64,000 nucleotides of DNA, from contig JACJOC010000085.1 of the NCBI GenBank assembly GCA_014695345.1, positions 114,295 through 178,294 on the forward strand, given 5' to 3'. Origin of the DNA: Cyanobacteria bacterium FACHB-471. Lineage in GTDB: Bacteria; Cyanobacteriota; Cyanobacteriia; Elainellales; Elainellaceae. A program made the translations under genes and the position numbers. The notes under the pieces were generated by a model. The model had not been told where the DNA came from. It worked only from the letters and a program-made list of their open reading frames with translations, and made no database searches. Shown here in pieces: positions 46,399 through 55,977 of this stretch; the first letter of the stretch is position 1; every line of letters begins with the position of its first letter.

Positions 46399-47238
46399 TC
46401 AGGGATTTTTGAAAAAATTTAGCTGCCAATCCTTCAAATTTGCTAGTCCTAGCTTACACGTTAAGTTGTACTGGAGTGGTGTGACTGTGATGTAATTTTG
46501 ACGAATTGCCTGTACATCAGTCATGGTTTGATTTGCCCACTCTAGATTAAGGTCAGGTACACCCGCCATTGTAGTTATCTGATCCGGTTCAGAAATTTCT
46601 TCGATTAGCTCTCCAGCCAGCCAGTAATAGGTTTTGCCTCTAGGATCGATCCGCTTTTCAAACGTATCGAAATAGCGGCGGATTCCTTGACGAGTCAGTG
46701 CAACCCCGATAATGTCTTGCTGACGAACTGCTGGAATATTGACATTGAGCAGCATAGCGGAAGGCAAGGGTTGTCTGGAGATGCGATCGACTAGGGTTTG
46801 AGCAAAATTCGCAGCAGGCTGAAAGTCTTGAGTAGAAGAACTAGCTAGACTAAAAGCGATGCTGGGAATCCCCTCTATCAGTCCTTCCATTGCAGCAGAG
46901 ACTGTACCGGAATAAAGCACATCCGTTCCTAAGTTAGAGCCATGATTGATCCCTGACAAAACGATCTCAGGGGGGCTGTCCATTAGTCCTCCCAGGGCTA
47001 GCTTGACGCAGTCAGAGGGGGTGCCTGAACAAGCCCAGGCTCTCACGGTTGAGTGAAAAATTGAATCAATTGCCTCTACCCGAATGGGGTCATGAATGGT
47101 CAAGCCGTGCCCAGTGGCTGAGCGTTCGCGATCGGGACAAACGACTGTAACTTGATGCCCAGCGGCTGCTAGGGTATTTGCGAGGGTACGAATGCCTTGG
47201 GCAAAGATGCCGTCGTCATTACTAATCAGCAGGTTCAT
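46399..47238 (-). CDS. surE: 5'/3'-nucleotidase SurE
   Basis: The 279-aa metal-dependent phosphatase acts on nucleoside monophosphates. Conserved parts are [18 protein letters not shown] at the N-terminus, [26 protein letters not shown], and [26 protein letters not shown]. Length matches the family. No Shine-Dalgarno match is obvious before the ATG at 47238. It is divergent from pheS, with about 105 bp between start codons. In many bacteria surE is involved in survival in stationary phase. Confidence 0.95.
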   Translation of the reverse strand: MNLLISNDDGIFAQGIRTLANTLAAAGHQVTVVCPDRERSATGHGLTIHDPIRVEAIDSIFHSTVRAWACSGTPSDCVKLALGGLMDSPPEIVLSGINHGSNLGTDVLYSGTVSAAMEGLIEGIPSIAFSLASSSTQDFQPAANFAQTLVDRISRQPLPSAMLLNVNIPAVRQQDIIGVALTRQGIRRYFDTFEKRIDPRGKTYYWLAGELIEEISEPDQITTMAGVPDLNLEWANQTMTDVQAIRQNYITVTPLQYNLTCKLGLANLKDWQLNFFKNP

Positions 47239-47343
47239 GCAGTCACTTGTGATAATTAAAGAGATAGACTGAGGTATGCTGGCATCGTATCCCAGCCCTT
47301 GTCTGCATGACTATTTTGACGATTACCTTAGACCATTACGAGC

Positions 47344-48345
47344 ATGACCACACAGCTTAGCGAGCTTGAGTCTCAACTAGCAACTTTGCGCCAAGAAGCT
47401 CAGCAGGCGATCGCCACTGCCGAAACCCTGGAGCAACTTGAGCCACTGCGGATTAAATATCTGGGCAAAAAGGGACAGCTTCCTCAGGTATTGGGCAATA
47501 TGGGCAGACTGGATGCGGCGGAGCGTCCCCGCATTGGGGCTCTGGCGAACGAAGTCAAGGAAGCGCTGCAAGCAGCCCTTGAGCAGAGACGGACAGCCCT
47601 GCAAGCAGCTCAAATTGAAGCCCAACTGGAAACTGAAACCCTGGATGTAACGATGCCAGGGGTGTATATACCGCAGGGACATATCCATCCCTTGACTAGT
47701 ACGATTGAGCGATCGCTAGATGTGCTGGTGGGTTTGGGCTATACCGTAGCCCAAGGCCCGGAAATGGAAACCGACTACTATAACTTTGAAGCGCTGAACA
47801 CTCCTGCTGACCATCCTGCCCGTGACATGCAGGATACCTTTTACCTACCCGATGGCAATCTGCTACGAACCCATACCTCATCGGTGCAAATTCGCTATAT
47901 GGAAGCCAATGATCCGCCCATTCGGGTGGCGGCTCCGGGGCGTGTTTATCGGCGAGATACGGTTGATGCCACTCATTCTGCCGTGTTTCATCAGCTCGAG
48001 ATTTTGGCTGTTGACGAAGGGCTAACTTTCACTGACCTGAAGGGCACGATCAAAATCTTCCTGGAGTCGATGTTTGGTGATGTAGAGATTCGCTTTCGCC
48101 CTAGCTTTTTCCCATTCACAGAGCCATCTGCTGAGGTGGACGTGCGGTGGCGGGGTCGCTGGCTAGAGGTGTTGGGCTGCGGCATGGTCGACCCAAACGT
48201 GCTGAAGGCTGTGGGCTACGACCCCGAAGTTTATACAGGGTTTGCGGCAGGCTTTGGCGTTGAGCGGTTTGCAATGGTGCTGCACCAGTTAGATGACATT
48301 CGCCGTCTGTACACCAGCGACCTGAGATTTTTGCGACAGTTCTAG
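47344..48345 (+). CDS. pheS: Phenylalanyl-tRNA synthetase alpha subunit
   Basis: The 333-aa catalytic subunit charges tRNA-Phe with PheT. An N-terminal coiled coil (1-90) precedes the class II core. Motifs are [53 protein letters not shown], and [19 protein letters not shown] (motif 3). No pheT follows; it must lie elsewhere, which is common in cyanobacteria. The stop codon lies in the first copy of a 14-bp tandem repeat shared with the convergent GGDEF/EAL gene end. Confidence 0.96.
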   Translation: MTTQLSELESQLATLRQEAQQAIATAETLEQLEPLRIKYLGKKGQLPQVLGNMGRLDAAERPRIGALANEVKEALQAALEQRRTALQAAQIEAQLETETLDVTMPGVYIPQGHIHPLTSTIERSLDVLVGLGYTVAQGPEMETDYYNFEALNTPADHPARDMQDTFYLPDGNLLRTHTSSVQIRYMEANDPPIRVAAPGRVYRRDTVDATHSAVFHQLEILAVDEGLTFTDLKGTIKIFLESMFGDVEIRFRPSFFPFTEPSAEVDVRWRGRWLEVLGCGMVDPNVLKAVGYDPEVYTGFAAGFGVERFAMVLHQLDDIRRLYTSDLRFLRQF

Positions 48346-48360
48346 GGCGACAGTTCTAGG
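48333..48360. repeat. 14-bp tandem duplication at two convergent stop codons
   Basis: GCGACAGTTCTAGG occurs twice in a row (48333-48346 and 48347-48360). The CTAG within each copy gives a TAG on either strand. The first copy ends pheS on the plus strand, and the second ends the GGDEF/EAL gene on the minus strand. Confidence 0.8.
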
Positions 48361-51300
48361 GCGCAGTTTGCAGGTGCGTTTGGAGGAATTGGGTGGCAGC
48401 TTGAGCATCTAGGGGTGGACTGAGCCAATAGCCTTGCATCTCCTGACAGTGGAGCGATCGCAAGCAGTTCATCTGGCTCTCAGTCTCCACCCCTTCCGCC
48501 ACGACTGACAGCTTGAGTCCTTGCCCTAACGCAATGACCGCCGTGATGATGGCAACATCTTCGGGATTGTCTGTCAGATCTTGAATGAAAGAGCGATCGA
48601 TTTTGAGTGCATCGAGCGGAAATTTCTTCAGGTAGCTAAGCGACGAATAGCCTGTGCCGAAATCATCCATTGAGATGCGAACTCCCATTGCCCTCAGCTC
48701 ATGCAGCATACCGATACTGAAGTCGATATTTCCCATAGCTGCAGTTTCAGTAATTTCTAGCTCAAGCAGTGCAGGACTGAGTTCGCTAGTCTGGAGAACC
48801 TGCATGATTTTCTCTGTCAGTTGAGGCTGTTGAAACTGGCGTACCGAAAGGTTAACAGCCATCCGAACTGGGGCTAAATTCATTGTCTGCCAAATTTTAC
48901 ACTGAGCACAGGCAACTTGCAGCACCCATTCTCCAATCGGAATAATCAAGCCATTTTCTTCTGCCAAGCCAATAAATTTTTGAGGAGGAATAATGCCTAA
49001 ATCCGGATGCTGCCACCGCAGCAGCGCTTCCATTTGGGTGATTTGGCCTGTGCAAACATTGATCTGAGGCTGGTAGTAGATGACAAACTCTTGCCGCTCA
49101 AGCGCACGATGCAGGCTGTTGTCTAGAATCAGCAGCTCAGACACCTCAGAGCTAATCGCCGCCGTATAAAACTGGTAATTGTTGCGTCCCTGATCTTTGG
49201 CGCGATACAGCGCAGCATCCGCGTTTTTGAGTAGCGATTGGGCATCTGTACCATCTTGGGGAGAAATCGCAATGCCAATACTGCTAGTCACATAAAGTTC
49301 GTGTCCTTCCAGGTTAAAAGCTGGCTGCATCACCTCAAGAATGCGCTGAGCAATCTGAGCAGCATCTTCAGCACAGGTCACTTGGGGCAACAGCAGAGTG
49401 AACTCATCACCTCCCCACCGGGCAACAGTATCGCTTTCCCTGATACAACTAATCAAACGCTGGGAAGAGTTTTGGAGAAGCTGGTCACCGATCGCATGTC
49501 CCAGGGTGTCATTGATGGTTTTGAACCGATCTAGATCGAGAAACATCACCGCGATCATGCTTTGATGCAGTTGTGCCTGGGTAATCGCTTGCTCCAGGCG
49601 ATCGCCAAATAAAATGCGGTTGGGCAAGCCCGTCAGCAAGTCATGAAACGCTTGATAGCGAATCATATCTTCTGTCCAACGGCGCTGCAAAACGGCTCCA
49701 ATGCTGGCAGCGATCGCCATCAAGATCGACTCTTCATTCTTTGACCATTCTCGCTCTGAGTGGCAATCATCTAGCCCGATGTAGCCCCAAAACTTTTCCT
49801 CCACAAAGATCGGCACCATCAGCATAGATAGAATCTTCTCCCGGCTCAGCAGCTTTTGCTCTGCTGGGGGGAGAAAGCGGACGATTCCGGCGATTGACTG
49901 ACCCGCTGCCAGGGTTCGATACCAGCGACCTAGCCCAGAACTGATGTAGGGCAAATTTTGCCAGCGTGACTGATGCAAAATTGGAGGAATCTCTGAGCGA
50001 GTCCACTCAAACCGAGTACTTATAGCAGTTTCACCCGTTTGAGGATGAGCATGATTCTCAAAAATATAAACCCGGTCAACCTGAGCCGCAGTGCCCAAAG
50101 CAGTGAGAGATTGGGCGATCGCCTGTTCACAGTCTGAGTTGGTCAGCAAATAGTGCGTTGCATCTGCAACACCTTGAAGCAAACTATCGCGCCGATGCAG
50201 CGCAACCTCAGCCCGTTTGCGCTCGGTAATATCCTCTACGGTGCCTTCACAGCCCAGCAGTTGTCCTTCCGCATCTCGAATCGCCCGTGCGTTCTCTAAG
50301 ATCCAAATTTTGTTGCCGTCTCGTCGATATATTTCAGATTCAAACCCGCGCACAACATCCTGCTCTTGCAACAACCGGATAAATTCAGTGCGGCGATCAG
50401 GATTGACATAGAGTTGATGCTGAATATCCGTAAGGCTATTGGTTAACTGCTCCACCGAGTCATAACCGTAGAGCCGAGCCAGCATTGGGTTAACCGTCAG
50501 ATACTGACCATCAATCGAAGATTGAAAAATTCCTTCAACGGCATTTTCAAAAATACTGCGATATTTTTGCTCAGCCTGTTTCAATGCCTCCTCAACTCTG
50601 CAACGCTCGGTGATGTCTTCGATCGTTCCCAGTAGCCCGATCACTTCACCTGCCGCATTGCGAATTGGAATTTTGCTGACCTCTTGCCAAATTTGCTGTC
50701 CGTCCAGACAAATTTCAGATTCAACCAGACGCAATATTGGGGTGCCTGTTTCTATCACCTGACGGTCTTCCTCAACGTAGCTTGCTGCTTCCGTCAAGGA
50801 GGGAAAATCGTAATCCGTTAAGCCCACAACATCTTTGGGGTCGCTTATTCCTCGTGCCTCCGCCCATTTACGATTACAGCCCTGATAAACAAAGTTTCGA
50901 TCTTTCCAGAAAATTTTTGGAAAAATATTGTCCAACAGCAAACGCAAAAATTCTTCTTTCTCTTGAAGATTCTTTTCGGTTTGCTTGAGCTGCATCAACA
51001 TTCCCAGAGGAGCCGCGATCGCCCGCACCAGCTTCACTAACTGCCAGTCTTCCTGCCGAGAATCTTGCATAAAAAACACCAGCACAGCAAGAACTCGTCC
51101 ATCTGCAACGACTGGAATTCCTAAACCTGACCTTAAGCCAGCGGCGATCGCCAACTCCACCCGTGGAAAAGCAGTTTCAGTCTGCCAGGAAACATCAGAA
51201 TCCCACTCTGGCTGCTGGCTACTCCAAACCCGACCTGGTAACCCTACTCCTGATGGAAAAGTCAGCGTTTCGCTAAACTCCCGAAACTGGAGGATTGCCT

Positions 51301-51532
51301 GAGACGTGTTGCTGCTATGCCAAATTGGGCTACAGGTCAGCACCTCTGCTTTAACATCAGGAATCCAGGCTTCTGCAAAGGCCCAATCTGTGAGCCGACA
51401 AACCTGCTGCAAAACAACTTCGAGTGCTGTTTCAAAATCGGGAGAAGCCCCAATCGAAAGCGTTAATGTTTGCAGCAAATGGGCAGTCGTAGCACCCAGA
51501 TCAATCGTTCGCCTCCTTTCTTTCGCGGTCAT
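48356..51532 (-). CDS. GAF-PAS-PAS-GAF-GGDEF-EAL signalling protein
   Basis: The 1058-aa cytosolic protein makes or breaks cyclic di-GMP. Order: GAF (about 20-180), PAS/PAC (about 190-310), PAS/PAC (about 320-440), GAF (about 445-615), GGDEF (about 630-790) and EAL (about 800-1050). The GGDEF motif is intact (RWGGDEFTLLL), as is the EAL domain (MEALLRWQHPDLG, LEITETAAM, ISMDDFGTGYSSLSYLKKF, LKIDRSFI, VAEGVE). Both activities are therefore possible. No membrane segments are seen and no bilin-binding Cys is clear. It is a single gene with a long upstream gap. Confidence 0.93.
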   Translation of the reverse strand: MTAKERRRTIDLGATTAHLLQTLTLSIGASPDFETALEVVLQQVCRLTDWAFAEAWIPDVKAEVLTCSPIWHSSNTSQAILQFREFSETLTFPSGVGLPGRVWSSQQPEWDSDVSWQTETAFPRVELAIAAGLRSGLGIPVVADGRVLAVLVFFMQDSRQEDWQLVKLVRAIAAPLGMLMQLKQTEKNLQEKEEFLRLLLDNIFPKIFWKDRNFVYQGCNRKWAEARGISDPKDVVGLTDYDFPSLTEAASYVEEDRQVIETGTPILRLVESEICLDGQQIWQEVSKIPIRNAAGEVIGLLGTIEDITERCRVEEALKQAEQKYRSIFENAVEGIFQSSIDGQYLTVNPMLARLYGYDSVEQLTNSLTDIQHQLYVNPDRRTEFIRLLQEQDVVRGFESEIYRRDGNKIWILENARAIRDAEGQLLGCEGTVEDITERKRAEVALHRRDSLLQGVADATHYLLTNSDCEQAIAQSLTALGTAAQVDRVYIFENHAHPQTGETAISTRFEWTRSEIPPILHQSRWQNLPYISSGLGRWYRTLAAGQSIAGIVRFLPPAEQKLLSREKILSMLMVPIFVEEKFWGYIGLDDCHSEREWSKNEESILMAIAASIGAVLQRRWTEDMIRYQAFHDLLTGLPNRILFGDRLEQAITQAQLHQSMIAVMFLDLDRFKTINDTLGHAIGDQLLQNSSQRLISCIRESDTVARWGGDEFTLLLPQVTCAEDAAQIAQRILEVMQPAFNLEGHELYVTSSIGIAISPQDGTDAQSLLKNADAALYRAKDQGRNNYQFYTAAISSEVSELLILDNSLHRALERQEFVIYYQPQINVCTGQITQMEALLRWQHPDLGIIPPQKFIGLAEENGLIIPIGEWVLQVACAQCKIWQTMNLAPVRMAVNLSVRQFQQPQLTEKIMQVLQTSELSPALLELEITETAAMGNIDFSIGMLHELRAMGVRISMDDFGTGYSSLSYLKKFPLDALKIDRSFIQDLTDNPEDVAIITAVIALGQGLKLSVVAEGVETESQMNCLRSLHCQEMQGYWLSPPLDAQAATQFLQTHLQTAP

Positions 51533-52003
51533 TATCTCAACAATGAATTAGTGGCAAGGTAAGCACGAAATAGCCAAATCGATCTAACGAGAACCGTTTG
51601 GCATGGGGAAACAATATGAATCTCAGTAGGTGAATGTCAGGAAATGAAGGAAGTGAATAAGTAAGGAGGATAGAGTGCAACAGATGTAACTTAAAGCGCT
51701 CAACCTACCCAATTTAGAGTTATAAAAGACTTCCCAGCCTCCTAAAGGTAGGTCTAGATAGAAAAGGACTGTAAGTCTCAATGTGTTGCTCTGATAGATT
51801 GCCCAGATACACGTCTAGACAAAACTGGCACAACGCAGAGCCCTTCTCCGAATCCGGACTATTCAGAAAATAATATTTCTAAAAAGTACTCTTAAAAGTA
51901 CTCCACGGACACAAACAACTCCTAACGCTGTAGGGCCCATTTGAATACAGCATTTTCTGCCTCTCTTCCAGAAAATCTCTGAACGAGGACTGTTTTGAAC
52001 TGG
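51533..52003. other. Intergenic region (about 0.47 kb)
   Basis: No plausible gene is seen here. The region follows the end of the chorismate lyase gene and holds the promoter of the GGDEF/EAL gene. No clear riboswitch, hairpin or repeat was found. Confidence 0.35.
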
Positions 52004-52633
52004 TTAGAGGGAGTTAGAGCCACTGCCGCTTCGCATATTGCCCAAATATTTCGCTAGATAGGGCGAAAAAACTTCGTAAATTAGCGTTAGTGGCTGCCCA
52101 TGATGCCAAAACAGGTAGTAACGACCCCAAAAAGGACCTTTCTGCTCAAAAGCGAGTTCTAGAGCAGTTGAGTAACCATAATGAATTCCCTGCACATCGC
52201 GATGTAGCTCTGTTCGCAGGCGAGTTAGGCTTGCCCAAATGGGTAGCGATCGATTTTGCAAATATTCATCTACGTGGCTTGCTTCCCACCAGGAAGTGGC
52301 ATAGGCTAACCGCTGCCCAGATGCCGTTCGTAGCCAAACCTGACGGCGCAAGCGTGGACCCGGAACTCTTTGAATTAAGTCAGGGGCCTGATCTAAGTCG
52401 TTGCCAATCAGAGACATGTCAATCACGTCTACCTCGGTTGGCTCACCCGTCAACAACTGTAGGTGCCGAGTTGGTGAACCGTCACCCAAAAGCAACATTT
52501 GCCAGGCGGGTGCCAGTTGTTCATGGGGAAGTCCTCGCTGCACGACCACTTCATCTCCTTGCCATGAAGAGTCGAGCTTGTGCCACGCGGTAGAAACCGC
52601 TGTACCTCTGGTCGGTTGAAAGGCTTGAGTCAA
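52004..52633 (-). CDS. Chorismate lyase, cyanobacterial type
   Basis: The 209-aa protein fits the DUF98-type chorismate lyase family, which in cyanobacteria makes 4-hydroxybenzoate for plastoquinone. Visible parts are TRHLQLLTGEPTEVDVIDMSLIG, PGPRLRRQVWLRTASGQRLAYATSWW, NRSLPIWASLTRLRTELHRDVQGIHYG, and GRYYLFWHHGQPLTLIYEVFSPYLA. An in-frame TAA two codons upstream leaves the TTG at 52633 as the first start, which is unusual but seems real. It lies next to tRNA-Leu on the same strand. Confidence 0.85.
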   Translation of the reverse strand: MTQAFQPTRGTAVSTAWHKLDSSWQGDEVVVQRGLPHEQLAPAWQMLLLGDGSPTRHLQLLTGEPTEVDVIDMSLIGNDLDQAPDLIQRVPGPRLRRQVWLRTASGQRLAYATSWWEASHVDEYLQNRSLPIWASLTRLRTELHRDVQGIHYGYSTALELAFEQKGPFWGRYYLFWHHGQPLTLIYEVFSPYLAKYLGNMRSGSGSNSL

Positions 52634-52771
52634 TTTTGTTTACAAAACTTTATCTTCCTATTCATCATAAATCCTCTCGCGGAGAACTTACAGATCGAAA
52701 TCACAATCCGATGATCTAGCTTCCCAGTTTGCTGGCCCTGATCTTCGGAGACGTATTGAAAGTTTTGGTAA

Positions 52772-52852
52772 TGCGGATGGCGAGACTCGAACTCGCAAGG
52801 CAAAGCCACACGCCCCTCAAACGTGCGCGTATACCAATTCCGCCACATCCGC
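52772..52852 (-). tRNA. tRNA-Leu (anticodon GAG)
   Basis: The 81-nt class II tRNA starts GCGGATGTGGCGG and ends CATCCGCA. The acceptor stem pairs GCGGATG with CATCCGC, and the T-arm carries GTTCGAGTC. The anticodon stem CACGT/GCGTG encloses TTGAGGG, giving anticodon GAG, and a variable arm follows. CCA is not encoded. The D-loop has TATACGC, where TAGACGC is more usual. Confidence 0.95.
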
Positions 52853-52962
52853 AGGTCTGAATACCACCAGCTAACTTTTCGAATTGCTCTGACAAGCTAG
52901 CTACCGGTTCCAGCTTCTAAGCATAAACCATAAAGCTACCTCTTGTATATCGTGTCTCGCAT

Positions 52963-53562
52963 CTATTGCTCATATTGCTCAAAAAAGTCTGTCCCGCCTT
53001 GCGATAGCTTTGGCAATAGCTGCTGAAAAGCTAGCCCTCTGTGGCTGATCGCGTGTTTGGTTTGAGGCGGCATCTCGGCAAAGGTCATTTGCTGCCCTGG
53101 CACGTAAAAGATTGGATCGTAGCCAAACCCGCCCGTGCCACGAGGGGCATGAAGAATTTCTCCGGGACAAATGCCTTCGGTTTGCACGGCAATTGAGCCA
53201 TCAGGACGGGCGATCGCCACTACACAAATAAACTGAGCCTGTCGACTTTGCGTATCCCCTAATTCAGATAACAATCGCTCAATCCGATCGGAGTCAGAGT
53301 TGCCATAGCGAGCAGAATATAACCCCGGTGCGCCATTCAAAGCATCGACCGCTAAACCAGAATCGTCGGCGATCGCCCATTCTCCCACCGCCTTTGCAAC
53401 TTGTGATGCTTTCAGACAGGCATTTTCAGCAAATGTCTCCCCCGTTTCTTCGATGTCTAATTCTGCTGGCTTTAGGACTAGCTCCAAATCGAGCCCAGTC
53501 AGGTATGCCTGCATTTCCTTGAGCTTGCCAGGATTACCCGTCGCTACAACTAGTCGTGTCAT
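52963..53562 (-). CDS. rdgB: RdgB/HAM1 non-canonical purine NTP pyrophosphatase
   Basis: The 199-aa enzyme removes XTP and dITP from nucleotide pools. Family motifs are LVVATGNPGKLKEM (4-17), ETGETFAENACLKA, AIADDSGLAVDALNGAPGLYSARY, GGFGYDPIFYVP and KHAISHRGLAF. The ATG at 53562 gives the conserved start; the frame continues 16 codons further upstream without a better site. TAGG lies before the ATG. It is on the same strand as tRNA-Leu, 110 bp upstream of it. Confidence 0.95.
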   Translation of the reverse strand: MTRLVVATGNPGKLKEMQAYLTGLDLELVLKPAELDIEETGETFAENACLKASQVAKAVGEWAIADDSGLAVDALNGAPGLYSARYGNSDSDRIERLLSELGDTQSRQAQFICVVAIARPDGSIAVQTEGICPGEILHAPRGTGGFGYDPIFYVPGQQMTFAEMPPQTKHAISHRGLAFQQLLPKLSQGGTDFFEQYEQ

Positions 53563-53771
53563 AAACCTACAAAATTTTTGAATGAAGGTTGGGTGTGGGT
53601 CACTGGTCATCAGTCCTGGGTGCTCGGTTATATTCCAGCCCTACACACAACCAGCGACGAATGACAGCTTATAAAATGTATCTCACCCCACCCTAAAAGC
53701 CTATATTCTCACCATGCTTTTCCATCTCGGTGAAGTGTGATTAAAATGACAGCATATTCTTGGCTCTACCT

Positions 53772-54770
53772 ATGGCAAACGTTACAACTCCTCTGGTCCT
53801 TAGAATCACCCGTCCAACTGTGTTAAAACGCCGCATTGCTCCGTTGGATCAGCTTACGGTTAGTGAGACGGTTGACAAGGGACCCTGCCGAATTCCGCTG
53901 GAATCCTACGCGGAGTCTGTACCAGGGGAAAACCTGCAAAATCACTTCAAAATCTTTCTCGCAGGTCCATACAAAGGTTCTAGCGTTTGGTACGTGCCGA
54001 AGGAGCATTCCTTGATCGAAGGAACTGAGAATAGTCCTGCTCCGGTGCCTGAAAAGCCACCCCTGGTGCTTAGAATTACTAAACCGACCTTGTTAAAGCG
54101 GCGTCCAGTGCTCGCAGAAGCGCTAGCTGCCAACGAAAAAGTTGCCAAACCACCCTGTCGAATTTTCTTACACTCTTACGCCTACGAGGTGCCGGGGGAG
54201 AACCTTCAGGGACATATCAAGGTTTGCTTTGAAGGTCCAATTTTAAACAATGCTAGCGTCTGGTATGTCTACAAAGGGCATTGTTTGATTGAAGGGGTTG
54301 AGCCACCCCAACCTCCCCCACCAACTTCTGGCACTTCTGGCAAAATCAACCGGGCTGGGTTGGATATGATTAAGCATTTTGAGGGGTTCAGACCCCAAGC
54401 TTATATTTGTCCGGCGGGGGTGCCGACGATTGGCTATGGGTCTACGTTGGGAGTGAGAATGGGCGATCGCATCACCCAACAAGGCGGCGAAGACCTATTG
54501 CAGCGCGATCTAGTGCGGTTTGAGAGGGCAGTCAGTGACATGGTCAAAGTGCCTCTTACGTCAAATCAATTCAGTGCTTTAGTTTGCTTTGCTTTCAACG
54601 TAGGCATTGGCGCATTTCAGCGATCGACTCTGCTCAAGCTGCTTAACCAACGCAACTATCAGGGCGCAGCGGATCAACTGCTGCTTTGGAATAAAGGCGG
54701 TGGTAGGGTACTGCAAGGATTGGTGCGGCGCAGAGAGGCGGAGCGTGCCCTATTTTTGAAGAGAAATTGA
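53772..54770 (+). CDS. GH24 phage-type lysozyme with a duplicated N-terminal module
   Basis: The 332-aa protein ends in a T4-lysozyme-like domain (about 193-332). Catalytic Glu lies in MIKHFEGFRPQAY, and GVPTIGYGSTLGV, FSALVCFAFNVGIGAFQRSTLL and RREAERALFL are typical. Residues 7-82 and 98-174 are a clear tandem duplication, each with PLVLRIT.PT.LKRR, PCRI, PGENLQ.H.K and SVWYV.K.H.LIEG. I do not know this module; it may bind cell wall. No signal peptide is present. A TTG four codons upstream is another possible start. It borders a run of pseudogenes. Confidence 0.88.
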   Translation: MANVTTPLVLRITRPTVLKRRIAPLDQLTVSETVDKGPCRIPLESYAESVPGENLQNHFKIFLAGPYKGSSVWYVPKEHSLIEGTENSPAPVPEKPPLVLRITKPTLLKRRPVLAEALAANEKVAKPPCRIFLHSYAYEVPGENLQGHIKVCFEGPILNNASVWYVYKGHCLIEGVEPPQPPPPTSGTSGKINRAGLDMIKHFEGFRPQAYICPAGVPTIGYGSTLGVRMGDRITQQGGEDLLQRDLVRFERAVSDMVKVPLTSNQFSALVCFAFNVGIGAFQRSTLLKLLNQRNYQGAADQLLLWNKGGGRVLQGLVRRREAERALFLKRN

Positions 54771-54800
54771 AGGCATAGAAAGAGTACGTCGGCCGCCAAA

Positions 54801-55409
54801 CTAACGGGGGAGAATATCGTCTAGCCGTAGCTGAAGATTGGGTAAAAGGGGAGAGTGAATAAGTTGACCGAGGCGATATTGCGTCTGCTGGTACTCTTCA
54901 CCGATGAGCTGACAAACCGTAAAGGTGGGTTGCTTGGGCTTGCCAATGAACGCAACACCACCACCTAAACCGCGATAGTCTACAATCCAATATTCAGGAA
55001 TTCCTAGAAGCGCGTACTCTTCAACTTTTCGGGCATAATCCGTTTCCCAGTTTGTGCTGACAATTTCAGCGACGAGCTTGATCGAGCGCCCATAGCGTAA
55101 TCACAGGTTCTTGTTCCCACAGAAGCTCATTGGTCAAAACAGTTTCGTCGAGTACCACAATGTCAGGGCGACGAGCAGTGGCGATATCAGAAAAAGGGCG
55201 AATCAGGCAAGTACGAGGAATGAACCAGGGAAATCGTGCAGCCGTGATAGCAATGCCAATTTGGGTTGCTAGTTTACCGCCAACGGTTTCGTGAGGACCA
55301 GTTGGTTCCATGTCAATAATTCTCCGTCAGCGAGTTCGTAGCGAGGGTTGTCGCCATATTGAGCGAGGAAGTCCTCAAACGTAATCGTTTTGGAGGAGGT
55401 GTAAGCCAT
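54801..55409 (-). pseudogene. Uma2-family (PD-(D/E)XK) nuclease gene with two frameshifts
   Basis: Joined across two frame changes, the reading runs MAYTSSKTITFEDFLAQYG from 55409, then MEPTGPHETVGGKLATQIG (55311 on), then RSIKLVAEIVSTNWETDYAR to the stop at 54801, a full-length Uma2/DUF820 protein of about 200 codons. One base is lacking near 55320 and one is extra near 55092. The putative catalytic Asp (ARRPDIVVLDE) and Glu (KLVAEIVS) survive. Uma2 proteins are very common in cyanobacteria with uncertain role. The lesions could be true decay or sequencing errors. Confidence 0.85.
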
Positions 55410-55528
55410 GTGAAACCCCTGCAATCAGTAAAATTCTGTAGAGTGCGTTTTAGCGCCAGCGTAACCCACTAGATCTACATTTTGTTGCATTGAATATGTA
55501 GCAGCACCAGGATTTGCTGTCGTCATAA

Positions 55529-55722
55529 ATGAACAAGCTGTTGTCACGACAAAAGTTTAGCGTGGCAAAGGGAGCCATGAACGTTGGCGACACCCTTTGC
55601 TTAGAAAAACGTTGACAATCCCAGGGAAGGATGGAGACGATGTACCACTCTATCTGGAAAAACAACTAGAACAGTTACTTGCTGCATTAGAAGAGTTGAG
55701 GGAGGAGGACAGGGATTCATGA
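55529..55722 (+). pseudogene. HicA-family toxin gene, frameshifted
   Basis: One frame gives GKGSHERWRHPLLRKTLTI followed by PGKDGDDVPLYLEKQLEQLL up to the TGA at 55720-55722, a good match to the HicA dsRNA-binding toxin (GKGSH motif). Upstream this frame has a TAG, but the next frame gives MNKLLSRQKFSV from the ATG at 55529, so a frameshift near 55560 seems to split the gene. The stop overlaps the hicB start by ATGA, as in real hicAB operons. Confidence 0.75.
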
Positions 55723-55937
55723 GTCGATACAGCATGATTATTCAATAGTCTGATGAGGATCAGCTTTTCCTAGTTACAATTCCAGAATTTTCCGATCTTG
55801 TTGTGATGCCTTGCACTCACGGTAAAACTCGTGAGGAAGTCATTCATAAGGGTGAAGAAGTTATTGAGATGTACTTGGAAGATTGGCAAGCAGAAGGTGA
55901 ATCTATCCCTGAACCGAGAACCCTTCAAATCGCTTGA
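55719..55937 (+). pseudogene. HicB-family antitoxin gene with an in-frame amber stop
   Basis: The 73-codon frame reads MSRYSMIIQ, then TAG at 55746-55748, then SDEDQLFLVTIPEFSDLVVM, a middle helix (TREEVIHKGEEVIEMYLEDW), and SIPEPRTLQIA. It is a HicB antitoxin whose usual QWS tryptophan codon TGG is TAG, a one-base change. The rest is intact. Translation would stop after nine residues unless suppressed. It overlaps the broken hicA. Confidence 0.8.
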
Positions 55938-55949
55938 AGGCGTTACATT

Positions 55950-55971
55950 CCAGCAGCATAATACCTGCTGG
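55950..55971. other. Small stem-loop after the hicB remnant
   Basis: CCAGCAG (55950-55956) pairs with CTGCTGG (55965-55971) around an 8-nt loop. No U-tract follows. It may be a weak terminator for the former hicAB operon. Confidence 0.4.
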
Positions 55972-55977
55972 AGCAGC

